10,433 nucleotides of DNA, from contig CANTHI010000082.1 of NCBI GenBank assembly GCA_947653505.1, forward strand, positions 1 through 10,433. Reading direction: 5' to 3'. This DNA comes from an uncultured Eubacterium sp. GTDB lineage: Bacteria > Bacillota_A > Clostridia > Lachnospirales > Lachnospiraceae. A program made the position numbers and the translations under genes. Positions 1-7,403 of this stretch are shown in pieces (position 1 is the stretch's first letter; each line of letters begins with the position of its first letter). The notes under the pieces were generated by a model. That model saw only the letters and a program-made list of their open reading frames with translations, did no database searches and had not been told where the DNA came from.

Positions 1-55
1 CCATGTGTGTGTTGTCGGCGCTCTGCGCCCCTGCTCTTAACGCTGTGTTGTTCAT
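1..55 (-). CDS. Start of an unrecognised gene, cut by the window edge
   Basis: Only the first 18 codons are visible, reading MNNTALRAGAQSADNTHM, and the frame is still open at the window edge. The start is well supported: an AAAGGAGGG ribosome binding site lies 7 bases before the ATG, the best such match at this end of the window. The coding stretch is rich in G and C compared with the A/T-rich leader just upstream. I do not recognise the product. It lies beyond the terminator that follows lysS, so it is probably a separate transcription unit, and the repeats between it and lysS raise the chance that it belongs to an integrated element. No function is proposed. Confidence 0.6.
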   Translation of the reverse strand, partial: MNNTALRAGAQSADNTHM

Positions 56-102
56 CTCTGAACCCTCCTTTAATTTTTCTGATTTTTAACCATAACAACA
101 GA

Positions 103-139
103 AAAAGGACACTCTCCGCATCTTGGAAAATGTCCTTTT
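103..139 (-). terminator. Intrinsic terminator after lysS
   Basis: A 15-bp stem pairs 103-117 with 125-139 around a 7-base loop. On the minus-strand transcript every position pairs, two of them as G-U wobbles. On the plus strand those two become A-C mismatches, so the hairpin is built for minus-strand RNA. The stem is followed by a U-run (TTTTTCTG on the minus strand). It lies about 150 bases past the lysS stop and is the likely end of that operon. It could instead act as an attenuator in the leader of the gene starting at 55. Confidence 0.75.
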
Positions 140-175
140 AATAGCATTCAACTATTAAGTTTTGAAAGGTTCAAA
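138..175. repeat. Two short inverted repeats between lysS and the left-edge gene
   Basis: TTAATAG (138-144) and CTATTAA (152-158) form a perfect 7-bp inverted repeat with a 7-base spacer. TTTGAA (161-166) and TTCAAA (170-175) form a perfect 6-bp inverted repeat with a 3-base spacer. The first overlaps the foot of the terminator stem. Both are short enough to arise by chance in A/T-rich DNA, but they sit next to the direct repeats at 196-251 and could be protein binding sites. Confidence 0.45.
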
Positions 176-195
176 TTTCTAAAACATACCGTATA

Positions 196-251
196 AGTCC
201 AAATTAGTCCACCAAAAGATGTAAAATTTGATGTCAAATTGATGTCAAACC
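196..251. repeat. Tandem short direct repeats just downstream of lysS
   Basis: Two 10-base units beginning AGTCC (196-205 and 206-215) are followed by three 11 to 12 base units beginning GATGT: GATGTAAAATTT (218-229), GATGTCAAATT (230-240) and GATGTCAAACC (241-251). The helically phased spacing of about one turn per unit is what is expected of arm-type sites for a tyrosine recombinase or of an iteron-like binding array. The position, 39 bases past the lysS stop codon, fits integration at the 3' end of a conserved gene. No integrase is visible, so the role is inferred. Confidence 0.55.
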
Positions 252-289
252 TTTAATGAAAGTGCCGCAAACCCGCATAAACACTGGCT

Positions 290-1771
290 TTATTTGTCCA
301 ACGACTTCATCGTCGGGAACAACAAAACATCCCGAATCGCCATCGAATTAGTCATTATCATAACCATCCGGTCAATCCCAAATCCAATTCCGCCAGTCGG
401 TGGCATTCCAATATTCAAAGCATTCAGAAAATCCTCATCCGTATGATTCGCTTCCTCATCCCCAGCCGCAAAAGCCTTTTCCTGCGCTTCAAATCTCTCC
501 CGCTGATCAACCGGATCATTCAGCTCCGAATAAGCATTCGCCATTTCCCAGCCATTCAGGAAAAACTCAAACCGCTCGACATATTCCGGATCATCCGGCT
601 TTTTCTTCGTTAACGGCGATATTTCCACCGGATGATCCATAACAAACGTCGGCTGGATCAGATGCTCTTCTGCAAACTGCTCAAAGAAAAGACTCAGAAT
701 ATCTCCTTTCTGATGCCTGTCTTCGTATTCGACGTGATGCTCATCGGCCAGTTTTCTCGCCTCTTCCGTAGAATGTATTTCATGAAAATCCACTCCGGCA
801 TACTTTTTCACCGCGTCTGCCATTGTAATCCGTTCAAATGGCTTCGACAAATCGATCGTATGCTCTCCATAAGTCAGCACTTCTGAACCTGTTACTTCTT
901 TCGCAACGTAACGGTACAGATTTTCAGTCAGATCCATCATGCCATTGTAATCGGTATAGGCCTGGTATAATTCCATCAGTGTAAATTCCGGATTATGTCT
1001 CGTGTCCAGTCCTTCGTTGCGGAATACACGCCCAATCTCGTATACACGCTCCAGACCGCCTACAATCAGTCTCTTTAAATATAATTCCAGTGAAATACGA
1101 AGCTTCAGATCTTCGTTTAATGCGTTAAAATGTGTTTCGAATGGTCTTGCTGCTGCACCACCTGCGTTGGATACGAGCATTGGTGTCTCGACTTCCATAA
1201 AATCCTGCGTATCCAGATAACGACGGATCGCACTGATTACTCTGGAACGTTTGATAAATGTATCTTTGACATCTGCATTCATAATCAGATCGACATATCT
1301 TTGACGGTATCTGATATCGGTGTCTGTCAGTCCGTGGTATTTTTCCGGAAGAATCTGCAGACTTTTGGAAAGGAGAATCACTTCGCCTGCATGTATGGAA
1401 ATTTCTCCGGTTTTTGTTTTAAATACTTTGCCTTTGATTCCTAAAATATCGCCAACGTCGTATTTTTTAAAATCTTTGTAGCTGTCTTCTCCAATATCGT
1501 CTCTTGCCACATATACCTGAATATTTCCCTGCAGATCCTGAATATTGCAAAAAGATGCCTTTCCCATCACACGTTTGAACATCATGCGTCCGGCAACTGC
1601 CACTTCCTGATTTTCCAGTTCATCGTAATGATCTTTGATCTGCTGGCTGTGATGTGTCACATCATATTTTGTTATCTGAAATGGATCTTTTCCATTTTCC
1701 TGCAGTTCCTGTAATTTTTCACGGCGGACCCTCAATAACTGATTCAGGTCCTGATTCTGCTGTCCGGCCAT
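290..1771 (-). CDS. lysS: Lysyl-tRNA synthetase, class II
   Basis: This enzyme charges tRNA-Lys with lysine using ATP in the cytoplasm. The 493-residue length is normal for bacterial LysS. An N-terminal OB-fold for anticodon binding covers about residues 56-133. The class II catalytic core follows with motif 1 (around 186-200, DFMEVETP), motif 2 (about 244-269, with YEIGRVFRNEG and RHNPEFTLME) and motif 3 (GGIGFGIDR, ending at Arg468). The start has a GCGGAGGAAA ribosome binding site 8 bases upstream. It follows greA after 20 bases and is the last gene of the operon; a terminator lies about 150 bases downstream. greA next to lysS, with dusB close by, is a recurrent Firmicute arrangement. The extreme 3' end lies beside a repeat cluster, so its last codons could have been supplied by an inserted element. 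Confidence 0.98.
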   Translation of the reverse strand: MAGQQNQDLNQLLRVRREKLQELQENGKDPFQITKYDVTHHSQQIKDHYDELENQEVAVAGRMMFKRVMGKASFCNIQDLQGNIQVYVARDDIGEDSYKDFKKYDVGDILGIKGKVFKTKTGEISIHAGEVILLSKSLQILPEKYHGLTDTDIRYRQRYVDLIMNADVKDTFIKRSRVISAIRRYLDTQDFMEVETPMLVSNAGGAAARPFETHFNALNEDLKLRISLELYLKRLIVGGLERVYEIGRVFRNEGLDTRHNPEFTLMELYQAYTDYNGMMDLTENLYRYVAKEVTGSEVLTYGEHTIDLSKPFERITMADAVKKYAGVDFHEIHSTEEARKLADEHHVEYEDRHQKGDILSLFFEQFAEEHLIQPTFVMDHPVEISPLTKKKPDDPEYVERFEFFLNGWEMANAYSELNDPVDQRERFEAQEKAFAAGDEEANHTDEDFLNALNIGMPPTGGIGFGIDRMVMIMTNSMAIRDVLLFPTMKSLDK

Positions 1772-1791
1772 TTTTGTTTCCTCCGCTGCGC

Positions 1792-2274
1792 TTACACGTT
1801 TGATCTTTGAATTTCTAATACTTTATATTGTAAAATGCCTGCCTGTGTCTCTACGTCCACGACATCCCCGATCTGATGTCCGAGCAGTGCACGTCCTACT
1901 GGAGATTCGTTTGAGATCTTGCCTTTTAAGCTGTTTGCTTCTGTTGACCCTACGATCTTATATTCTAATTCTTCGTCAAATTCACAATCCAGGATTTTTA
2001 CCAGGCAGCCTACGTTGATTTTATCCAGATCTACTTCTTCTTCTACCACGACTTCTGCGTTTTTCAGAATTTTTTCCAATTCTTCAATACGTGCCTCGAT
2101 GTCGCGCTGCTCATCTTTAGCCGCGTCATATTCGGCATTCTCGGATAAGTCCCCCTGTTCTCTGGCTTCCTTAATTTTCTGAGCAATTTCTTTTCGTTTT
2201 ACCAGTTTCAAATCCTGTAATTCATTTTCCAGTTTCTGTAAGCCTTCGTAAGTTAAAATATTTTTCTTTTCCAT
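1792..2274 (-). CDS. greA: Transcription elongation factor GreA
   Basis: GreA binds the secondary channel of stalled, backtracked RNA polymerase and stimulates cleavage of the RNA 3' end so that elongation can resume. From the ATG at 2274 the protein has 160 residues, close to the usual 158. The N-terminal part (about 1-75) is the antiparallel coiled coil, and its tip carries the conserved GDLSENAEYDAAK segment with acidic residues Asp42 and Glu45. The C-terminal half is the FKBP-like domain, with SPVGRALLG typical of the family. A TTG three codons upstream (2283) is in frame, but it directly abuts the AGGAAAGG ribosome binding site, whereas the ATG at 2274 lies 9 bases from it; I therefore prefer 2274. 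It starts 5 bases after the preceding gene stops, which suggests coupled translation. Confidence 0.97.
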   Translation of the reverse strand: MEKKNILTYEGLQKLENELQDLKLVKRKEIAQKIKEAREQGDLSENAEYDAAKDEQRDIEARIEELEKILKNAEVVVEEEVDLDKINVGCLVKILDCEFDEELEYKIVGSTEANSLKGKISNESPVGRALLGHQIGDVVDVETQAGILQYKVLEIQRSNV

Positions 2275-2279
2275 GCCTC

Positions 2280-3056
2280 TCAACCTTTCCTGAATTCCCG
2301 ATCCAATCGATCTCTTTCGCTCATATAACTTTGCTCCTGCCAGTCTGCTGGAAGGATACCATCTACAACCAAAGTATTATAACCAACGGGCACGAGAATG
2401 TCAAGGTTTTCGCTGATTTCCCACGGTCTTTTATAAATGGGAAGATAAATTGCGTTTAAGCAGACCGCGTTTTTTTCCAAATAACTGCTGCGTTCAAAAT
2501 CCAGAACGACATTTCCCCGTGCCTGTCTGCATGCAGATTTTGATATCTGCTGTACGATCAGACCGTTCTCTTCATACATTTCATCGGTGAATGTCTGGTA
2601 TCTGTCAGGTCTGTCAGTTACGAGCAGCAGATAATTCAGTCTCTGTCCCATTTCATAAAGAATGTTCTGGATATCATCCGCATCCTGTTCCCTGTCTTCC
2701 TCCGCATCAATGACGATTAATTCCAGTCTCTGATATGATATATTTTTCTGGCTGATCACATCAGCTATGATTTTTTTCATATACAGGATCAATGGATTCC
2801 GGTAAGTATACGGTGAAAACAATTCCTTTCCATTCCCGTTTTCAATCTGAAGATCATCCTCAATATCCAGCGTATAATTCCGATTCCGGCCTTGTCCTAT
2901 CCATGCCCGCAATCTTCTGAATAACAAATCATCCTGTCCGCCTTGTCTTTTTCTAAGATTATATGCAAAAAAACAGCTCTGATGAGTATTTTCTATCAGA
3001 TATCCCTTACAAACAATTTTATTGTCTCTATACGAAACATCTTGGATTGCCTGCAT
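2280..3056 (-). CDS. Uncharacterised 258-residue protein between dusB and greA
   Basis: I do not recognise this family. No signal peptide or membrane segment is visible, so it is probably cytoplasmic. The centre alternates hydrophobic strands with charged helices: LELIVIDAEED (111-121), YLLLVTDRPD (142-151), GLIVQQIS (165-172) and NVVLDFERSS (182-191). This suggests a small alpha/beta, Rossmann-like fold, with strands that end in acidic residues. The N-terminal 60 residues contain a basic stretch (FRRLRAWIGQGRNR, 46-59) and the C-terminus is highly charged. No known catalytic signature is seen. The ATG has a GAGGAG site 8 bases upstream, the gap to dusB is 12 bases and greA starts 5 bases after its stop, so it is clearly an operon member. 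A link to RNA modification or transcription is only suggested by its position. Confidence 0.85.
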   Translation of the reverse strand: MQAIQDVSYRDNKIVCKGYLIENTHQSCFFAYNLRKRQGGQDDLLFRRLRAWIGQGRNRNYTLDIEDDLQIENGNGKELFSPYTYRNPLILYMKKIIADVISQKNISYQRLELIVIDAEEDREQDADDIQNILYEMGQRLNYLLLVTDRPDRYQTFTDEMYEENGLIVQQISKSACRQARGNVVLDFERSSYLEKNAVCLNAIYLPIYKRPWEISENLDILVPVGYNTLVVDGILPADWQEQSYMSERDRLDREFRKG

Positions 3057-3068
3057 GCGTGATTCTCC

Positions 3069-4043
3069 TCAACTCTGTAATTCCGCAAACCTTCCCATCA
3101 GCTCCTCCAGCTGTTCATAACTCTCCACTCCATTCAGCTCACGGCGCAATCTGGATGCATGTCTGTAACCACCAGTATACCATGCCGCATGCTTACGCAT
3201 TTCCCTGATCCCCGTATAAGTGCCTTTCAGTTCCAGCTGCATCTTTGCATGCCGCAGCACCATTTTGGCAACCTGCGCATTTGTGGGCATACCGGCTTCC
3301 TCTCCTGTCTGCATCGTTTTTAATATCTGCGAAAATATCCAGGGATTTCCCTGTGCCCCTCTGGCAATCATAAAGCCATCGCAGCCTGTCTGTTCTTTCA
3401 TATTTAAGACATCCTGTGCAGTCCGCAGATCTCCATTTCCAATCACTGGTATGGATACTGCCTGTTTTACCTGACAGATGATATTCCAGTCCGCCTGACC
3501 GGAATAATACTGTTCTCTTGTTCTGCCATGTACCGCAATGGCCGCCGCGCCGGACTCCTGTGCCACATGCGCCAGTTCCACGGCGTTGACATGCGCCTCA
3601 TCAAAGCCTTTGCGGATTTTTACAGTCACCGGTTTCTGAATTGCGTTCACTATTTTTTCTATAATCCTGCCAGCTAACACCGGCTGCTTCATCAATGCGG
3701 AGCCTTCACCATTATTTACTACTTTTGGCACAGGACAGCCCATATTAATATCCAGAATATCAAATGGACGATCCTCGATCTTTTTTGCCATTTCAGACAT
3801 AATATCCGGATCGGCCCCAAAAAACTGCAGGGATACCGGATGTTCCTTCTCACTGATCTGAAGCAGCGCTTCTGTATTTTTGTTATGATATAATATTCCT
3901 TTTGCGCTGACCATTTCCATACATACCAGACCAGCGCCCTGTTCGGCACATAGCAGACGAAATGGCAGGTCTGTTACACCTGCCATTGGACCCAGAATCA
4001 AATTGTTTTTTAATTTAATATTCCCTATTTTTAATTGTTCCAT
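3069..4043 (-). CDS. dusB: tRNA-dihydrouridine synthase, DusB type
   Basis: This flavoenzyme reduces specific uridines in the tRNA D-loop to dihydrouridine, using FMN and NADPH. The 324 residues match the family length. The N-terminal TIM barrel begins with the FMN-binding LGPMAGVTDLPFR segment (17-29). The catalytic cysteine is Cys103 in NMGCPVPKV. Further FMN and substrate residues are seen in KIRKG (Lys142), HGRTREQYYSG (His172 onward), GNGD and RGAQGNPW. The C-terminal helical RNA-binding domain covers roughly the last 80 residues and has the usual EMRKHAAWY sequence. It starts 39 bases after coaX with a modest AGGGA ribosome binding site and is followed after 12 bases by the 258-residue unknown. 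The TIM barrel rules out other function; the DusB subgroup is assigned from overall similarity and context. Confidence 0.96.
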   Translation of the reverse strand: MEQLKIGNIKLKNNLILGPMAGVTDLPFRLLCAEQGAGLVCMEMVSAKGILYHNKNTEALLQISEKEHPVSLQFFGADPDIMSEMAKKIEDRPFDILDINMGCPVPKVVNNGEGSALMKQPVLAGRIIEKIVNAIQKPVTVKIRKGFDEAHVNAVELAHVAQESGAAAIAVHGRTREQYYSGQADWNIICQVKQAVSIPVIGNGDLRTAQDVLNMKEQTGCDGFMIARGAQGNPWIFSQILKTMQTGEEAGMPTNAQVAKMVLRHAKMQLELKGTYTGIREMRKHAAWYTGGYRHASRLRRELNGVESYEQLEELMGRFAELQS

Positions 4044-4082
4044 TGCGTATTCCCTATACGTTTTTCTTTTTCTCTAATCCCT

Positions 4083-4850
4083 TTATTTTTGCTTTTCGTA
4101 TATAAGCCGCATCCCATGCAAAGTCAGATTCGGATCATAAATATCTATAGAATCTGTTTCGGATGCTATCGTCTTGCCCAGCCCTCCGGTGGCCACGACT
4201 TTGATATTTTCATCAGGAAATTCTTCCTTCATATGTCTGATAATGTACTCTGTCTGGCCAATCTGCCCGTATACAAGTCCTGCCTGCATACTGCTGATCG
4301 TTTCCTGAGCAAGAATACTTTTCGGTTTACAAATCTCTATTTCCGGAAGCTTTGCGGCCTCTTCCCACAACGCCTTTGCAGAAGTTCGAATCCCGGGTGC
4401 GATCACACCTCCGGTAAATGCACCAGATGCATCTACCAGATCATACGTAGTTGCTGTGCCATAATCAATTACAATGACCGGACCTCCATACAAACCATAT
4501 GCCCCTACCGCATCCACAATACGATCCGCACCAATCTGTCTCGGATTTTCCGTTGCAATCCGGATTCCTGTCCGGATTCCCGGTGCCACAATCAGCGGAG
4601 TTACATGGATATATTTAATAATAGCGCTTGTCAGCGAATGCATAACGTTCGGTACGACCGAAGATATCACAACGGCCAGAATATCTTTTACTTCTATCTG
4701 ACTGTGCTGCAAGAGGTTGCGCAGAACAATCCCATACTCGTCTGAAGTACGCAGTATTTTCGTCGTCAGACGAAACGTAGCCTCCAGTTTCGCTCCATCA
4801 AATACACCTAACGTAATATTTGAATTTCCTACATCCGTTACTAATAACAT
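4083..4850 (-). CDS. coaX: Type III pantothenate kinase
   Basis: CoaX phosphorylates pantothenate to 4'-phosphopantothenate, the first step of coenzyme A synthesis. The type III enzyme belongs to the ASKHA fold, needs a monovalent cation and is not feedback-inhibited by CoA, as known for the family. The 255-residue protein shows the phosphate-binding DVGNSN (6-11), where most relatives have DVGNTN, the GADR motif with the catalytic Asp109, the second phosphate motif [10 protein letters not shown] (128-137) with cation-site Asp129, and GGVIAPG. It overlaps the 3' end of the 116-residue gene by 10 bases and its GGAGG ribosome binding site lies inside that gene, 7 bases before the ATG, so the two are probably translationally coupled. 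Position next to birA groups two vitamin-cofactor functions. Confidence 0.97.
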   Translation of the reverse strand: MLLVTDVGNSNITLGVFDGAKLEATFRLTTKILRTSDEYGIVLRNLLQHSQIEVKDILAVVISSVVPNVMHSLTSAIIKYIHVTPLIVAPGIRTGIRIATENPRQIGADRIVDAVGAYGLYGGPVIVIDYGTATTYDLVDASGAFTGGVIAPGIRTSAKALWEEAAKLPEIEICKPKSILAQETISSMQAGLVYGQIGQTEYIIRHMKEEFPDENIKVVATGGLGKTIASETDSIDIYDPNLTLHGMRLIYEKQK

Positions 4851-5191
4851 CCCTGGTCCTCCTCGAACTCCTCTCCCAGAAAAAATACTTTATAAAATAT
4901 TTCCAACGCTTCGAATAGATCCTGTTTCGTCTGCTGAAGCTGTTTCATCTTTAATACGCTTCCAATTTCGTCATACAAAAAATCATTTTCCTCACATTCT
5001 GTACGAAATAACAGACTGCCCTCCTGATTAAATACGAGCTGCAGCGTACCACCCACATCCTCCGTATACAATACACACAGAATTTTCAAATCATTTTTGA
5101 TCTGCTCTGGAAGATTTTCAAAATCCTCATTCAGGTAAAATTTTTTCGTGTATGCGCTGGAACCGCACAATACAACTTCGTCCTGATACAT
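4841..5191 (-). CDS. Small uncharacterised protein between birA and coaX
   Basis: A 116-residue, strongly acidic protein with no signal peptide or membrane segment. It begins [21 protein letters not shown], with a predicted beta-rich first half ([19 protein letters not shown], 36-54) and a helical second half (about 74-106) rich in glutamine, leucine and lysine, then an acidic tail (GEEFEEDQG). From memory it resembles a short domain of unknown function (possibly DUF6145) found in Lachnospiraceae, but I cannot confirm that. The start has an AAGGAG site 4 bases upstream and follows the birA stop by 8 bases. Its stop overlaps coaX by 10 bases. The tight packing between two cofactor genes argues that it is real and co-translated. 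The function is unknown. Confidence 0.85.
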   Translation of the reverse strand: MYQDEVVLCGSSAYTKKFYLNEDFENLPEQIKNDLKILCVLYTEDVGGTLQLVFNQEGSLLFRTECEENDFLYDEIGSVLKMKQLQQTKQDLFEALEIFYKVFFLGEEFEEDQGCY

Positions 5192-5199
5192 ATTGCTCC

Positions 5200-6177
5200 T
5201 TATAAATAACCAGATATCCCACGCACAGATACTTCTCCGGATGATACCAGCCTTCTGGATTCCCAGGTATCTACCAGCAGTTCTCCTCTGGTAGTAATGC
5301 CCCGCGCCGTTCCTTCATAAGAATCTTTTGGATCCAGCACCTTTACCGGCTGATTCCGGTTTACCATATAAGCGTCATACTGCTTTGATATGGCAGATAA
5401 ATCTTCTGTCTGGAGAAATACTTCAAAATACGCTTCAAAATATTCGCAAATCCGTTCGATTAATGCTGCCCGGTTAATTTTGAGTCCCAGTTCCATAAAG
5501 ATCGATGTTGCCATATCTTTCAATTCTTCCGGAAACTCCCCGATATGTACATTAATCCCGATACCAACTACAATATGGTTGACATAATCAGCCTGTGCGC
5601 TCATTTCCGTCAGTATGCCGCTGACCTTTTTACGATTAATAATTACATCATTGGGCCATTTAATGCCCGCTTTCAGTCCCGTCTCATCTTCTATTCCCCT
5701 CGCTACTGCCATAGCTGCTATCAGCGTCAGCATAGATGCGTTATTCGGATCGATCTTTGGCCTTAACAGGAATGTCATTGCAATCGCCTCTCCTGCCGGT
5801 GATTCCCATGTTCTTCCTCTGCGTCCCCGCCCGTTTTTCTGATGGTCGGTCACTACGATGGTGCCATGCGGAGCGCCCTCTTCTGCAAGCTTCATCGCTT
5901 TTGTATTGGTAGAATCCATCTCCGCTTCATAATAAATTTTGTTTCCAAGCCATTCAGTCTTACGGATACTTCTTAATTCGTTTTCACTCAGGATATCCGG
6001 TGTGGACACAATATGGTATCCACGGTTTTGAACTGCCTCGATCTCATATCCTGCCTGTTTCAGCTGGTTGACTGCCTTCCAGATCGCTGTGCGGGATACT
6101 CCGAACTTTCCGCACAAATCCTGTCCGGATACATAACCATCTGATGCCCTAAGTGCCGCTAGTATTTCTGCCTTCAT
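5200..6177 (-). CDS. birA: Bifunctional biotin--protein ligase and biotin operon repressor
   Basis: BirA activates biotin to biotinyl-5'-AMP and attaches it to the lysine of biotin-dependent carboxylase subunits. This is the two-function form: the N-terminal 60 residues form a winged helix-turn-helix (recognition region GVSRTAIWKAVNQLK, 26-40) that in relatives binds biotin operators. The ligase core carries STNTKA (89-94), the adenylate-binding GRGRRGR (116-122), KWPNDV (173-178) with Lys183 just after it, and GIGINV. A C-terminal SH3-like domain covers about 275-325. The 325-residue length is typical. The ribosome binding site is weak (GGGGT, about 8 bases upstream), and no strong promoter is evident in the gap after argF, so it may be read through from argF. 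No biotin synthesis or transport gene is visible here. Confidence 0.96.
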   Translation of the reverse strand: MKAEILAALRASDGYVSGQDLCGKFGVSRTAIWKAVNQLKQAGYEIEAVQNRGYHIVSTPDILSENELRSIRKTEWLGNKIYYEAEMDSTNTKAMKLAEEGAPHGTIVVTDHQKNGRGRRGRTWESPAGEAIAMTFLLRPKIDPNNASMLTLIAAMAVARGIEDETGLKAGIKWPNDVIINRKKVSGILTEMSAQADYVNHIVVGIGINVHIGEFPEELKDMATSIFMELGLKINRAALIERICEYFEAYFEVFLQTEDLSAISKQYDAYMVNRNQPVKVLDPKDSYEGTARGITTRGELLVDTWESRRLVSSGEVSVRGISGYL

Positions 6178-6263
6178 TTCGCTCTACCCCATTTCTTATA
6201 CAGGAGCCATCTGCATATTCAAAAATATCGCTGTTGCGTCTGATATCACAGAATACACGGTTC

Positions 6264-6293
6264 CCAAAAGCAGTTACAGGCTTCTGGTTTTTT
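6264..6293 (+). terminator. Possible hairpin with U-run in the argF-birA gap
   Basis: CCAAAAGC (6264-6271) and GCTTCTGG (6280-6287) can pair as an 8-bp stem with an 8-base loop. The T-run that would make this a terminator (6288-6293) is on the plus strand, where one stem position is an A-C mismatch. On the minus strand the pairing is complete with one G-U wobble, but no U-run follows. The element starts right at the argF stop codon. There is no plus-strand gene to terminate, so a processing or weak attenuating hairpin on the minus-strand transcript is as likely. The remainder of the 6178-6292 gap holds nothing I can name. Confidence 0.25.
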
Positions 6294-7282
6294 CAGTGTG
6301 GCATTGTTGCATACATGATTGCTTTGATACTATGCATACGATTTTCCGCTTCGTCAAATACAACCGACCTGCCGCTTTCAAATACCTCGTCCGTAACCTC
6401 TAACTCTTGTAACCCGAATTTCTCAAATACCTGCTGTCCGATCGTCGTCTTCAAATCATGGAATGCCGGCAGACAATGCATAAATACCGCATCTTCCTTT
6501 GCTGCTGCCATCACATCTGCATTCACCTGATATGGTTTTAAATCAGCGATCCTTTCTTTCCACACCTCCTCTGGTTCCCCCATTGATACCCATACATCTG
6601 TATATATCACATCTGCGTTCGCTGCTGCTTCCTGAACGTGTTCCGTAAAGGACAGCCTTGCACCTGTCTGTGCCGCAATCTCCTTACAGACCGTTATCAG
6701 CTTTTCATCCGGAAAATACTTTTTATTCGTACACGCCGTGAAATCCATACCAAGCTTCGCACACGTCACCATCAGCGAATTTCCCATATTATATCTGGCA
6801 TCTCCCATGTACACAAATTTAACACCCTTCAGCCTGCCCAGATGCTCCTTAATCGTAAGCATATCCGCAATCATCTGTGTCGGATGAAATTCATTCGTCA
6901 GGCCATTCCACACAGGTACACCCGCATACTTCGCAAGCTCTTCTACAATTTCCTGTCCAAACCCGCGATATTCGATTCCGTCAAACATTCTGCCAAGCAC
7001 TCTGGCAGTATCAGCGATGCTTTCCTTTTTCCCGATCTGGGAAGCTGACGGATCCAGATAGGTTACATGCATACCAAGATCATGTGCCGCCACTTCAAAG
7101 GAACAGCGTGTCCTTGTACTTGTCTTTTCAAAAATCAATGCAATATTTTTCCCAGACAGCTCCTGATGTGCTACTTTATTTTTCTTTTTTTGTTTAAGCT
7201 CAGCCGAAAGATCAATCAGATATAAAATCTCCTCTGGCGTATAATCAAGCAGCTTTAAAAAATGTCTGCCCTGCAGGTTCAT
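6293..7282 (-). CDS. argF: Ornithine carbamoyltransferase
   Basis: The enzyme makes citrulline from ornithine and carbamoyl phosphate in arginine synthesis. The carbamoyl-phosphate loop STRTR (residues 55-59), HPTQ (133-136), the ornithine-binding SMG loop (233-235) and HCLP with the catalytic cysteine (269-272) are all present, and SMG separates it from aspartate carbamoyltransferase. The frame is open to an ATG at 7354, but a start there lacks a ribosome binding site and would add 24 residues not usual in the family. AAAGGTGG at 7291-7298 lies 8 bases before the ATG at 7282 (5 before another at 7285), and relatives begin MNLKGR, so I place the start at 7282, giving 329 residues. It stands without other arginine genes; the catabolic arcB form cannot be strictly excluded, but no arcA or arcC is nearby. 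Confidence 0.95.
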   Translation of the reverse strand: MNLQGRHFLKLLDYTPEEILYLIDLSAELKQKKKNKVAHQELSGKNIALIFEKTSTRTRCSFEVAAHDLGMHVTYLDPSASQIGKKESIADTARVLGRMFDGIEYRGFGQEIVEELAKYAGVPVWNGLTNEFHPTQMIADMLTIKEHLGRLKGVKFVYMGDARYNMGNSLMVTCAKLGMDFTACTNKKYFPDEKLITVCKEIAAQTGARLSFTEHVQEAAANADVIYTDVWVSMGEPEEVWKERIADLKPYQVNADVMAAAKEDAVFMHCLPAFHDLKTTIGQQVFEKFGLQELEVTDEVFESGRSVVFDEAENRMHSIKAIMYATMPH

Positions 7283-7306
7283 CATAAGTTCCACCTTTCT
7301 TTTCAT

Positions 7307-7332
7307 ATTCATAAAGCGCTCATTTACATTCA
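7307..7332 (-). promoter_or_regulatory. Two TGAAT half-sites in the argF leader
   Basis: TGAAT occurs on the minus strand at 7332-7328 and 7311-7307, exactly 21 bases apart, two helical turns, just upstream of the argF ribosome binding site. ArgR/AhrC boxes contain TGAAT half-sites, but as inverted pairs (TGAAT then ATTCA) and these are direct, so the match is partial. I found no convincing -35/-10 pair in the A/T-rich stretch 7333-7403; the best is TTGTGT, 17 bases, TATTTT. Confidence 0.2.
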
Positions 7333-7403
7333 TCTGTATGGAAAATAGTTCCACATAAATATAAACACAACTACATAAAAATTAAATAATTGATAAACGG
7401 GGA

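Noticed and set aside
2275..2283. TTG start for greA at 2283
   Set aside because: It touches the ribosome binding site, leaving no spacing, and would add three residues before the normal family start.
4035..4745. 236-codon open frame on the plus strand
   Set aside because: It lies opposite coaX, whose motifs are complete. The predicted product is rich in Cys, Arg, His and Ile without family features, and no suitable ribosome binding site is seen.
6178..6292. Possible birA promoter (TTGAAT, 16 bases, TATAAG)
   Set aside because: The -10 would put the transcript start only about 12 bases before the birA ATG, too short for a normal leader, and the -35 is weak.
7283..7354. Upstream ATG codons in frame with argF
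   Set aside because: They lack a ribosome binding site at proper distance and would add residues absent from the usual family start; the AAAGGTGG site points to the ATG at 7282 or 7285.
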